A stretch of 6,165 bases of DNA from Actinomycetota bacterium (GCA_018268545.1 JAFDWI010000084.1:1-6165); one strand, 5' to 3'. Positions 1 to 6,141 are shown, numbered from the stretch's first letter. Program-made: numbers and translations. The notes: generated by a model not told the origin, from the letters alone.

Positions 1-256
1 GGTCGACCTCGGTGTCCCACGGAAGGTCGGTCTGACCGTTCCATTGTGAGGTCTTGGCCTTCTCGTACAGCTTGTCCAGGCCCGGTCGGGCACCCTTCTC
101 GTAGTCCCACGTGAAGATCGAATCGGCGTTGTTCGCGATCTGATGGACCACGCCGTCGTCGGTGTTGACGACCGACAGGATCTTCTCGAGGTCGTTGATG
201 TCGCTGCGGCCGATCAGGTCCTCGGTCGAGGTGCGGATCGTTTCGTCGATGCTCAT
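1..256 (-). CDS. Ferritin-like diiron protein, N-terminal part (cut by window edge)
   Basis: Only the first 85 codons are present, running off the left edge with no stop codon. The start is the ATG at 256, preceded by AGGAGA eight bases upstream. The visible part resembles the first 86 residues of the complete diiron protein at 1648-2787: about 48 positions are identical by hand alignment with a one-residue gap. Shared blocks include SDINDL/ADINDL, NNAD-IFTWDY, ARPGL, LYEKAK and QWN. The diiron ligands of the paralogue begin at residue 140, so none are visible here and activity cannot be judged. The gene follows a TetR gene after 12 nt and is probably translated in coupling with it. It is very likely a second copy of an R2-like/ferritin-like oxidase. 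Whether the rest of the gene is intact is unknown. Confidence 0.88.
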   Translation of the reverse strand, partial: MSIDETIRTSTEDLIGRSDINDLEKILSVVNTDDGVVHQIANNADSIFTWDYEKGARPGLDKLYEKAKTSQWNGQTDLPWDTEVD

Positions 257-264
257 GGTTCGGT

Positions 265-270
265 TCTCCT
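265..270 (-). promoter_or_regulatory. Ribosome binding site of the truncated diiron gene, overlapping the TetR stop
   Basis: The minus strand reads TAGGAGA followed by eight bases and then ATG. AGGAGA is a strong Shine-Dalgarno sequence at ideal spacing. Its first two bases are the last two of the upstream TetR stop codon TAG, so ribosomes finishing the TetR gene end on this site. This fixes the ATG at 256 as the start and suggests translational coupling. Confidence 0.8.
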
Positions 271-928
271 ATGCGGGTACGGCGAGGGGTGTGGACGGGT
301 TCATGCCGGGCACCGGTGTGGTGGCGGCGGTGATGGTCGGGGTCAGATGACGGTCGACGAGGCGTCGGACCTGGTCGGCGTCGCACAGGTCGACCGCCGC
401 CGACGGTTGGAAGGTGTACGACAACGTGATCCGGGTGGCGAGCTCGATCAACTTGGCCGCATGACCGGGATCGAAGCGCTCGAAGGCACCGGCGAGCGCA
501 TCGGCTGCGAGCAGGTAGAGGCGGTCGATGTTCGTGAATCCCAGATACGGGAGGACCAGTCCGGGTTCGTGCGCGAGCATGAACTGGAAGCCGCGGTGTT
601 CTGCGAGTCCGCGGGCCGCCATGGTGATCACCTCGACGAGTGCGTCACCGACCGAGTCGGCGTCGGCGGCGCAGCGGGACGCCTCGGCGAAGAACAACTG
701 CAGTTCGACCAACCCGTAGGTGGCCATGATCTGCTTCTTGCCCCCGGGAAACGCCCGGTAGGCCGTTGCGCGGGAGCATCCCGCCTCGACCGCGAGGTCC
801 GAGACGGTCGTCTTGGTCACGCCCCAACGCGCCATGCAGGCACCGGCCGCTTCGAGGAGGGCACGTTGGGTCGCATCGAACGGTGTGTCGTCGTACCGTG
901 ACGCGACGTGCGGTTCCGGTGCCCCCAT
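269..928 (-). CDS. TetR-family transcriptional regulator (upstream of truncated diiron gene)
   Basis: A 219-residue protein when started at the ATG at 928. The N-terminal DNA-binding domain spans about residues 18-65, with the helix-turn-helix in TVSDLAVEAGCSRATAYRAF (41-60), the classic TetR pattern. The rest is the variable ligand-binding and dimerisation domain. Parts of it (a H-FQFMLAHEP-LVLPYL block and the C-terminal DADQVRRLVDRHL) match the other TetR here. A GTG at 940 would add four residues, but it lies inside a palindrome and within the apparent -10 box. The ATG at 928 sits where transcription from that promoter should begin, so a leaderless start there is preferred. No Shine-Dalgarno precedes either codon. 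The gene lies 12 nt upstream of the truncated diiron gene and probably regulates it and itself. The ligand is unknown; a lipid or acyl compound is a guess from context. Confidence 0.9.
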   Translation of the reverse strand: MGAPEPHVASRYDDTPFDATQRALLEAAGACMARWGVTKTTVSDLAVEAGCSRATAYRAFPGGKKQIMATYGLVELQLFFAEASRCAADADSVGDALVEVITMAARGLAEHRGFQFMLAHEPGLVLPYLGFTNIDRLYLLAADALAGAFERFDPGHAAKLIELATRITLSYTFQPSAAVDLCDADQVRRLVDRHLTPTITAATTPVPGMNPSTPLAVPA

Positions 929-930
929 AT

Positions 931-961
931 GCTGAGACACTAAGCGGTTCAGTGTCTCAGC
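931..961. promoter_or_regulatory. Perfect inverted repeat, probable TetR operator
   Basis: GCTGAGACACT (931-941) and AGTGTCTCAGC (951-961) are exact reverse complements separated by 9 nt, giving a 31-bp palindromic site. It lies immediately upstream of the TetR start at 928 and fills the space between the proposed -35 and -10 boxes, the standard place for an autorepressor operator. It has no T-run and sits before a gene, so a terminator is unlikely. No second copy was noticed in the window. Confidence 0.75.
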
Positions 962-966
962 GGCAA
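937..966 (-). promoter_or_regulatory. Candidate promoter of the TetR-diiron unit
   Basis: On the minus strand a TTGCCG (-35-like, 966-961) is followed after 18 nt by TAGTGT (942-937), which fits the actinobacterial TAnnnT -10 pattern. Eight bases separate the -10 from the ATG at 928, placing the transcription start at or next to that ATG, as in a leaderless transcript. The palindrome at 931-961 covers this promoter. The assignment is by eye. Confidence 0.45.
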
Positions 967-1005
967 CCGTTTGGCAAGGTGATTTCGGTCACAGGATCGA
1001 GCGGG

Positions 1006-1620
1006 TCAGGCGCTGGAGGGATCCGCGAGGATTCCCACCAGGAGATGGCCACGAACCAGTGCCTCGACCTGCGCAGGGTCGTCGAGATCCCACTCGCCGC
1101 TCCCCTGGATGAACGTCAGGACCATGCGCGCCAGGTAGTCCGCCGACTCCTCGACATCGACGCCCGGGGCCAGCCGTTCGGCTCGGAGCAGCGGGACGAG
1201 ATAGACGCGCAACGCATCCGTGATCAACGGGATCGACGTCGACAGGTGCGGCAGGAGTCGTTCGGGTTCGGTCTCGAGGACCTTCTGGAACACGTCGTGT
1301 TCACTCAGAACCCGGTGCGCGAACGGGATGCCGACCTCGAGTCGCCTGGCGAGCCCCGGTTGACGCTCGACGTGAACGGCGAGATCGGCGAAGAAACGGG
1401 CGATCTCCCACTCGATCAGATCGTCGAAGATCTGCTCCTTGCCATCGGGGAAATGGCGGTAGACCGTCGCGCGCCCGACGCCGGCCTCATCCGCGATCGC
1501 GTCGACCGAGGTGTGCGCGAACCCGGTGCGACCGACACAGGTGACAGCCGCGGCAAGGATCCGTTCGCGCGTGTCGCCGGTCACGGCGATCGATCGTAGT
1601 TGTCCGGGCGCGACCACCAT
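1006..1620 (-). CDS. TetR-family transcriptional regulator (downstream of complete diiron gene)
   Basis: A 204-residue protein with an N-terminal TetR domain (about residues 17-64). The helix-turn-helix is within SVDAIADEAGVGRATVYRHF (38-57), followed by the C-terminal ligand domain. It shares several blocks with the TetR at 269-928: FP-GK-QI after the helix-turn-helix, FQ-L--EP---LP-L mid-protein, and a C-terminal D-AQVEALVRGHL. The two are probably paralogues. It begins 27 nt after the stop of the diiron gene and is most likely co-transcribed with it. The ATG at 1620 has no clear ribosome binding site. A GTG at 1584, giving a 192-residue protein beginning just before TGDTRERIL, is a real alternative. 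The likely role is ligand-responsive repression of the diiron operon; the ligand is unknown. Confidence 0.9.
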   Translation of the reverse strand: MVVAPGQLRSIAVTGDTRERILAAAVTCVGRTGFAHTSVDAIADEAGVGRATVYRHFPDGKEQIFDDLIEWEIARFFADLAVHVERQPGLARRLEVGIPFAHRVLSEHDVFQKVLETEPERLLPHLSTSIPLITDALRVYLVPLLRAERLAPGVDVEESADYLARMVLTFIQGSGEWDLDDPAQVEALVRGHLLVGILADPSSA

Positions 1621-1647
1621 TTGTCGTGGCCGCCGGTAGCGACCCGT

Positions 1648-2787
1648 TCAGGCGGGTGCGCGCTCCGCGTCGAGCGAGAAGTCGTCGTACTCGGCCTCGG
1701 TGTCGGCCCAGTCCTCGAACTGGATGACGCCGAGCTCGCCGAACTTGGTGCGCAACCAGCCGTCACCGGCGTCCAACAGGCCGAGCTTCTTGCAGTTCGG
1801 GACGATCTTGGTGAACAGCATCTGGGTGAACAACTCACGCTCGGGCGTGTTCATGACGACCTCGAGGGTGTCCTTGACCGGCACGCCCATGCGCTCCCAC
1901 ACCTCCTGCTGCAGGAACCGGTCCCGCATCCGGACGGCCGCCTCGAACGCGAATTCCTGGCGGTCGTGCAGCTCGGCCTGGGTCAGCTCGGTGTAGTAGT
2001 CCTTCAAGCTCAGGATCCCGAAGGCGACGTGACGGGCCTCGTCGGACATCACGTACTTGAGGATCTGCTTGAGCAACGGCTCGGTCGTGATCTGACGGAT
2101 GAAGCCGAACGCAGCGAGCGCAAGGCCCTCCACCATGATCTGCATGCCCAGGTAGGTCATGTCCCAGCGGCTGTCGGTGACGATGTCGTCGAGGAGCAGC
2201 CCGAGGTGCGCGTTGATCGGGTAGTTCCCACCGAGCTTCTCGTTCAGGTACTTCGCGAACACCTCGACGTGACGCGCCTCGTCGTACACCTGGGTCGATC
2301 CGTAGTACTTGGCGTCGATCCACGGGACGGTCTCGACGATCTTGGCGGTGCAGATCAACGCGCCCTGCTCACCGTGCAGGAACTGCGACAACGTCCAGTT
2401 CTGCGACTCGATCCCGAACCGGATCCAGTCGGCCTCGGAGAACTTCTCGAGCGGGGTCCCCGCCAGGTCGAGCTCGCCGCTGAACAACCCGGCGTTCGCG
2501 ATCGACATCTCCTGCGCGACCTTCTCCTGGTCGACGTCGATGCTCCAGTCGATGTCGGTCGACGCGTTCCACTGGTTGCGCTTCGCCTTCTCGTACAGGC
2601 GGATCAACCCGGGGCGCGCGTCGGTGTTGTAGTCCCATGTGAAGATCGCGTCGGCGTTGTTCTGGACCCGGTGCATGAGCGAATCGACATCGGTATTGGT
2701 GATCGCGAGGATCTCGGCCAGATCGTTGATGTCGGCCCGGCCGATCATCTCCTCGGTGGACCTTGCGGTCGTGTCGACGTCGGTCAT
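1648..2787 (-). CDS. Ferritin-like diiron protein (R2-like oxidase family)
   Basis: A complete 379-residue protein. The ATG at 2787 is chosen because GGGGAGG lies seven bases upstream and because it matches the start of the paralogue at 256. A start further upstream at 2850 would add 21 residues that the paralogue lacks. A conserved N-terminal region (1-90) carries NNADAIFTWDY and AK--QWN---DIDWS; the latter resembles the AKFWDPADIDFS stretch of mycobacterial R2lox. The four-helix diiron core follows, with candidate ligands E140 (HGEQGAL), E170 and H173 (DEARH), E220 (MVEGLAL), and E250 and H253 (DEARH). These form the E/ExxH/E/ExxH set of R2-like and ferritin-like oxidases. There is no membrane segment, so it is probably cytosolic. 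At the R2lox crosslink positions it appears to have alanine (143) and methionine (215) in place of valine and tyrosine. It probably activates O2 on an organic, possibly lipid, substrate. An AurF-type N-oxygenase role or plain iron handling are alternatives. Confidence 0.88.
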   Translation of the reverse strand: MTDVDTTARSTEEMIGRADINDLAEILAITNTDVDSLMHRVQNNADAIFTWDYNTDARPGLIRLYEKAKRNQWNASTDIDWSIDVDQEKVAQEMSIANAGLFSGELDLAGTPLEKFSEADWIRFGIESQNWTLSQFLHGEQGALICTAKIVETVPWIDAKYYGSTQVYDEARHVEVFAKYLNEKLGGNYPINAHLGLLLDDIVTDSRWDMTYLGMQIMVEGLALAAFGFIRQITTEPLLKQILKYVMSDEARHVAFGILSLKDYYTELTQAELHDRQEFAFEAAVRMRDRFLQQEVWERMGVPVKDTLEVVMNTPERELFTQMLFTKIVPNCKKLGLLDAGDGWLRTKFGELGVIQFEDWADTEAEYDDFSLDAERAPA

Positions 2788-2794
2788 CAGGTTG

Positions 2795-2801
2795 CCTCCC
2801 C
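2795..2801 (-). promoter_or_regulatory. Ribosome binding site of the complete diiron gene
   Basis: The minus strand has GGGGAGG with seven bases between it and the ATG at 2787. This strong Shine-Dalgarno sequence decides against the longer reading from 2850. Confidence 0.8.
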
Positions 2802-2820
2802 GAAGGCGGTGCGGAATTGT

Positions 2821-2843
2821 CCGGTGATCACAGGAGTCACCGG
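2821..2843. promoter_or_regulatory. Inverted repeat upstream of diiron gene, candidate TetR operator
   Basis: CCGGTGA (2821-2827) and TCACCGG (2837-2843) are exact reverse complements with a 9-nt spacer, the same spacer length as in the palindrome at 931-961 but with different arms. The site lies 34 nt upstream of the diiron start and would be a reasonable operator for the TetR encoded downstream. In GC-rich DNA a 7-bp repeat can arise by chance. Confidence 0.4.
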
Positions 2844-2897
2844 CGGGCACAACCCCGTCATCACGACCATCGGGCCGCGGCGATCCCGTTTGCCATG

Positions 2898-2927
2898 ACC
2901 CTAGAAATTCGGTGTTGCGACGGTCAG
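2898..2927 (-). promoter_or_regulatory. Candidate promoter of the diiron-TetR operon
   Basis: On the minus strand CTGACC (2927-2922) is followed after 18 nt by TAGGGT (2903-2898), fitting the TAnnnT -10 pattern. Transcription would start near 2890 and give a leader of about 100 nt containing the inverted repeat at 2821-2843. The 162-bp gap after SURF1 supports a separate promoter here, but the exact boxes are uncertain. Confidence 0.3.
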
Positions 2928-2949
2928 GGACGAAGGTCCGTGACGTCGG

Positions 2950-3843
2950 TCACCGGCGCGAGGTGTCGCCTCGACGTAGGGCCGCGCTCGCATCGGGCAC
3001 GGCGGTCATGTCGATGGTGCCGTCCTCGTCGACGAACGCGCCTTCGGGAAGCGTCTCGGGGTCGATCGGCCCGGCGGGCGTGCGTTGCCGCTCCCGTCCG
3101 ATCAGCCAGATCAACATCGGATAGCCCAGCAACGCGAGCAACGTGAAGGCGAACCACTGGATCGCGTAGCTCAGGTGCGGACCACTGGAAAGTTCCGGCA
3201 CCGCGAGATTGTGGGGTTGCCCGGAACCGACATCGGCCGGCTTCTGCGCCTGGCGGAGCAGGAACGCCGGAAGCAGCGGCTGGGTGAACTGGCGTTGGAT
3301 TCGCTTCACGTCGATGCGCAGGAAGGTCGGCTGGTACGCGTGGTTCGTCTCGGGAGATTCGCCCTCGGACTTGGTCTGCGTTTCCGACACGAGACCAACG
3401 ACGGTGACGATTCCGCTCGGTGGGCGGGTGTCGGCAGGCGGCCGGGTGATCGTCCCGGTGGAGGGGAGCCACCCGCGGTTCACCAACAACACCCGACCGT
3501 CGGCGAGCAGGAGCGGCGACACGATCCACACGCCGGGGATACTGTCGGGCGATGCCTGCGCGGTGATCAGGATGTCCTGATCGGCCAAGTAGCGGCCGGT
3601 GGCGGTGACCCGCCGGTTCAACTCACGGGTGGTCGTCGCAAAGTCCGCGTCCTTGGGCAGCACCTCGCCGACCGGCGCAATCGGCGCTTCCATGTTCGCG
3701 ACCACGTGGTTGTTGTAGGCCTCACGCTGGTGGAGGCGGCTGATCTGCCAGAACCCGGCGCTCACGAACCCGATCACCATCGCGATCACGATCGCGTGGC
3801 CCAGGATCCACTTCGGTTTCAGGGCGAACGCGTAACGCGACAC
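2950..3843 (-). CDS. SURF1 family cytochrome c oxidase assembly protein
   Basis: A 297-residue membrane protein. SURF1 proteins help assemble aa3-type cytochrome c oxidase, in bacteria by supporting haem a delivery to subunit I. The family layout is clear: an N-terminal membrane helix (about 13-31) ending in the FWQ motif (31-33) with R36 and R40, a large loop outside the cytoplasm with VNRGW (121-125), and the C-terminal signature HLSYAIQW (223-230) leading into a second membrane helix (about 228-248). A charged tail of about 50 residues follows. The start is a GTG at 3843, which puts the first helix in the usual place. No Shine-Dalgarno precedes it, and a TAGCCT -10-like box lies seven bases upstream, suggesting a leaderless transcript. 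No oxidase subunit or haem A synthase gene lies next to it, so the link to its neighbours is not functional in any obvious way. Confidence 0.93.
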   Translation of the reverse strand: MSRYAFALKPKWILGHAIVIAMVIGFVSAGFWQISRLHQREAYNNHVVANMEAPIAPVGEVLPKDADFATTTRELNRRVTATGRYLADQDILITAQASPDSIPGVWIVSPLLLADGRVLLVNRGWLPSTGTITRPPADTRPPSGIVTVVGLVSETQTKSEGESPETNHAYQPTFLRIDVKRIQRQFTQPLLPAFLLRQAQKPADVGSGQPHNLAVPELSSGPHLSYAIQWFAFTLLALLGYPMLIWLIGRERQRTPAGPIDPETLPEGAFVDEDGTIDMTAVPDASAALRRGDTSRR

Positions 3844-3850
3844 GTGGTCG

Positions 3851-3856
3851 AGGCTA
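3851..3856 (-). promoter_or_regulatory. Candidate -10 box for leaderless SURF1 transcript
   Basis: TAGCCT on the minus strand fits TAnnnT and lies seven bases before the GTG at 3843, the spacing expected if transcription starts at the first codon base. No convincing -35 box is visible. The whole gap between this gene and the flavodoxin gene is only 53 bp, so read-through from upstream is also possible. Confidence 0.35.
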
Positions 3857-3896
3857 CGGCCCGATCAATGTTGAACGGACATTTCGAGAGTCGGCC

Positions 3897-4397
3897 TCAC
3901 CACAACGAAATGCTCAACCCTCCGGCGAGCGTGGCCCCGAGTTCACGAGCAGCATCCAGGTCGGCTTCGGTGACCTCGCCGATCACGACGAGCGGCGGTT
4001 GCACCTGGTGCCATCGCAACCCGGTGAGGATCGTGTTGGTCTGGGCCAACGCACCGGTCGCATCGGTGTCGCCCTTGCACACCAACGCGCACGGCTTCCC
4101 ATTGGTCACATCCAGACACGGGTAGTAGATCCGTTCCAGGAAATCCTTCATCAACCCCGCGATCATGCCGAGGCGCGGCGGCGCCGCGAGCACGACCAGG
4201 TCGGCGGCGAGCACGTCATCGACCCCGGCGTCGAGCGGCTCGACGACACGCGAGGTCACACCTTCGATCCCCTCGCTGTGGGTGCCTTCCACGAGCGCGT
4301 CGACGAGGCGACGGTTCGACCCGGTCCGCGACGCACACACCACCAGGAGGGTCCTGGACCCGCCACCACCGCGGTCACCGACGGGGTCGGGCACCAC
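3897..4397 (-). CDS. Flavodoxin-fold protein / FMN-dependent oxidoreductase-like
   Basis: A protein of up to 166 residues. A first beta strand (RTLLVVCAS, 15-23) runs into the phosphate-binding loop SRTGSNRRL (23-31), as in flavodoxins and NAD(P)H-dependent FMN reductases. The strand DLVVLAAPP (66-74) is followed by RLGMIAGLMKDFLERIYYP (75-93), matching the conserved G---G-MK-F-DR loop and helix next to the flavin. KPCALVCKGD (101-110) is the next core strand. It probably binds FMN in the cytosol and moves electrons; its partner is unknown. The GTG at 4397 directly follows the synthetase stop (TGAGTG). A second GTG at 4394 is equally possible. The first 14 residues are glycine-rich and outside the fold. 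The zero gap indicates co-transcription and probably coupled translation with the acyl-CoA synthetase. Confidence 0.82.
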   Translation of the reverse strand: MVPDPVGDRGGGGSRTLLVVCASRTGSNRRLVDALVEGTHSEGIEGVTSRVVEPLDAGVDDVLAADLVVLAAPPRLGMIAGLMKDFLERIYYPCLDVTNGKPCALVCKGDTDATGALAQTNTILTGLRWHQVQPPLVVIGEVTEADLDAARELGATLAGGLSISLW

Positions 4398-6026
4398 TCA
4401 GGCGGTGGGGAGGGTGTAGTCACCGAAGCGCGTCCGCAGGTCCTTCTTGGAGAACTTGCCCACGGAGGTCTTGGGGATCTCGTCGATGAACACCACGTCG
4501 TCGGGGAGCCACCACTTGGCAACGCGCGGCGTGAGGAACTCGATCACCTCGTCCTTGGTCAATTCCTCGCCAGGTTTGAGCACCACGCAAGCCAAGGGAC
4601 GCTCCTGCCATTTGGGATGCTTCACGCCGATGACGGCCGCTTCGGCGATCTTGGGGTGCGCCATCAGCTCGTTCTCGAGCTCGACCGACGAGATCCACTC
4701 GCCACCGGACTTCACCACGTCCTTGGTGCGGTCCACGATCCGGATGTAACCGTCCGCGTCGACCGTGGCGACGTCGCCGGTCTTGAGCCACCCGTCGTCG
4801 GTGAACGACTCAGCCGAGCGTTCGTCGTTGTAGTAGCTCTTCGCGATCCACGGGCCCTGGGCCTGCAGCTCGCCACGCGCTTCGCCGTCGCGGGCGACCG
4901 GAGCGCCGGTGACCTGATCGACGATCCGCAGGTTCACACCGATCATCGGCAGCCCGATGGTCGCACCCAGGTCGAACAGCACGTCGTCGCTGGCGCCTGC
5001 GAACTTCGCCTTGACGACGCCCACCGACCCGATCGGCGAGGTCTCGGTCATTCCCCACGCCTGGGTGATCGGAATGCCGACCTCGGCCTTGTACGCCTCG
5101 GACAGTGCACGGGGCACCGCGGAGCCACCACAGGGCACCGAACGCAACGCCGAGGTGTCGCGGCCCTTCAACTCGGGGAGGACCCCCATCCAGATCGTGG
5201 GCACCCCGGCGGCGATCGTGACCTTCTCCTCGACGATCAGGTCCGCGATGGCCTTCGGCGTCATCTGCGGGCCGGGGAACACCAGGTCCGCACCCGAACC
5301 GACCGAGGCGTGCGCGATCCCCCACGCATTCGCATGGAACATCGGCACCACCGGAAGGATCCGGTCGCGTTCGGTCGCGCCGACACCGTCGGCGACCATG
5401 ACGGCCATCGCATGAAGGAACTGCGATCGATGGCTGTAGACGACACCTTTGGGGTTGCCCGTCGTGCCCGACGTGTAACACATCATCGACGCGTCGTTCT
5501 CGTCGTCGACATGCCACTCGACCGGCGACGCACCCGCGAGGAGCGCTTCATAATCGTGCAGTTCGATGCCGCCGGCCTCGGTCGGCACCTCGGGCACACC
5601 GTCGTTCATGATCACGATGTGGCGCACGGTGGTGAAGGTGTCGAGGAGCGGCCACAGCAGCTTCGTGAGCGAGGCGTCGATGAAGATCACCTCATCCTCG
5701 GCGTGGTTCACGATGTAGGTGAGCTGTTCGGGAAACAGGCGGATGTTCAGGGTGTGCACGACCCGGCCCGAACACGGCGCCGCGAAGTACAACTCCAGGT
5801 GGCGCTGGGTGTTCCAGCCGAACGTGGCCACCCGTGCATCAGCGGACAACCCGAGGTCGTCGAAGACACCGCCCAACTTGCGGGTGCGCGCCGCCCAACC
5901 GCCGTAGGTGATGCGGTCACGCCCGGTCGCCGTGCCCGTCACGATCTCCTTGTCGGCGAACAGGGTTTCGGCTCGATCGAACAACATGATCTCCGACAAC
6001 GGCACATCCTGCATCAGACCCTTCAT
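4398..6026 (-). CDS. Fatty-acyl-CoA synthetase (AMP-forming, AlkK/FadD-like)
   Basis: A 542-residue enzyme of the ANL adenylate-forming superfamily. It would activate a fatty acid with ATP to an acyl-AMP and then form the acyl-CoA, in the cytosol or at the membrane face. Visible motifs are the ATP phosphate loop YTSGTTGNPKG (184-194), QAWGMTET (322-329), the ribose-binding D418 in DGWLKTGD (411-418), the hinge region around DRTKD (432-436) and the C-terminal catalytic lysine K524 in PKTSVGKFSKK. HTLNIRLFPEQLTYI (91-105) is typical of medium/long-chain enzymes such as AlkK. Length is normal and no key residue is missing. The ATG at 6026 is chosen because AAGGGGAA lies just upstream; the longer frame to 6116 adds 30 residues unlike the family. 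It is the first gene of a unit with the flavodoxin-like gene. Chain-length preference cannot be read from the sequence. Confidence 0.93.
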   Translation of the reverse strand: MKGLMQDVPLSEIMLFDRAETLFADKEIVTGTATGRDRITYGGWAARTRKLGGVFDDLGLSADARVATFGWNTQRHLELYFAAPCSGRVVHTLNIRLFPEQLTYIVNHAEDEVIFIDASLTKLLWPLLDTFTTVRHIVIMNDGVPEVPTEAGGIELHDYEALLAGASPVEWHVDDENDASMMCYTSGTTGNPKGVVYSHRSQFLHAMAVMVADGVGATERDRILPVVPMFHANAWGIAHASVGSGADLVFPGPQMTPKAIADLIVEEKVTIAAGVPTIWMGVLPELKGRDTSALRSVPCGGSAVPRALSEAYKAEVGIPITQAWGMTETSPIGSVGVVKAKFAGASDDVLFDLGATIGLPMIGVNLRIVDQVTGAPVARDGEARGELQAQGPWIAKSYYNDERSAESFTDDGWLKTGDVATVDADGYIRIVDRTKDVVKSGGEWISSVELENELMAHPKIAEAAVIGVKHPKWQERPLACVVLKPGEELTKDEVIEFLTPRVAKWWLPDDVVFIDEIPKTSVGKFSKKDLRTRFGDYTLPTA

Positions 6027-6033
6027 CGCGGTA

Positions 6034-6041
6034 TTCCCCTT
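6034..6041 (-). promoter_or_regulatory. Ribosome binding site of the acyl-CoA synthetase
   Basis: The minus strand reads AAGGGGAA with seven bases before the ATG at 6026. It is purine-rich and well spaced, and it favours this start over the upstream one at 6116. Confidence 0.6.
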
Positions 6042-6060
6042 GGCGTCGATTCGTCGCGGA

Positions 6061-6086
6061 CCCGGGTGATCGTAGTCCGACCCGGG
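6061..6086. repeat. Inverted repeat in the leader of the acyl-CoA synthetase
   Basis: CCCGGGT (6061-6067) and ACCCGGG (6080-6086) are exact reverse complements with a 12-nt spacer, about 35 nt upstream of the start codon. It could be a regulator site or an RNA hairpin in the leader. The arms are GC-rich, so chance occurrence is possible. Confidence 0.35.
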
Positions 6087-6141
6087 CACCCCCCGGCTCC
6101 CGCCTTTGGCCGACAACCCCCGAAAACCACGAACTTCGGGA

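Noticed and set aside
143..1599. Plus-strand open frames of 252 and 277 codons opposite the two TetR genes
   Set aside because: They are antisense to helix-turn-helix proteins with clear motifs, and their own products look compositionally biased and unrecognisable.
2788..2850. Extension of the diiron gene by 21 residues to a start at 2850
   Set aside because: It overlaps the strong GGGGAGG site, and the paralogue starts at the position matching 2787.
1600..2898. Long plus-strand open frame (432 codons) opposite the complete diiron gene
   Set aside because: It is antisense to a gene with clear diiron motifs and a strong ribosome binding site. Its translation is a low-complexity mix of L, V, D, R and G with no recognisable domain, typical of a shadow frame in GC-rich DNA.
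2940..2953. GTGAC-GTCG-GTCAC hairpin at the end of SURF1 as a terminator
   Set aside because: The stem is only five base pairs and no T-run follows on the minus strand, so a rho-independent terminator cannot be supported.
3085..4125. Plus-strand open frame (346 codons) opposite SURF1 and the flavodoxin-like gene
   Set aside because: It spans two recognisable minus-strand genes and the gap between them, and its translation shows no family motif. It is a shadow frame.
6027..6116. N-terminal extension of the acyl-CoA synthetase to 6116
   Set aside because: The extra 30 residues are unlike the family, while the ATG at 6026 has a purine-rich ribosome binding site at good spacing.
6119..6140. CCCGAA / TTCGGG repeat upstream of the acyl-CoA synthetase
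   Set aside because: Six-base arms with a 10-nt loop and no T-run are too weak to separate from chance.
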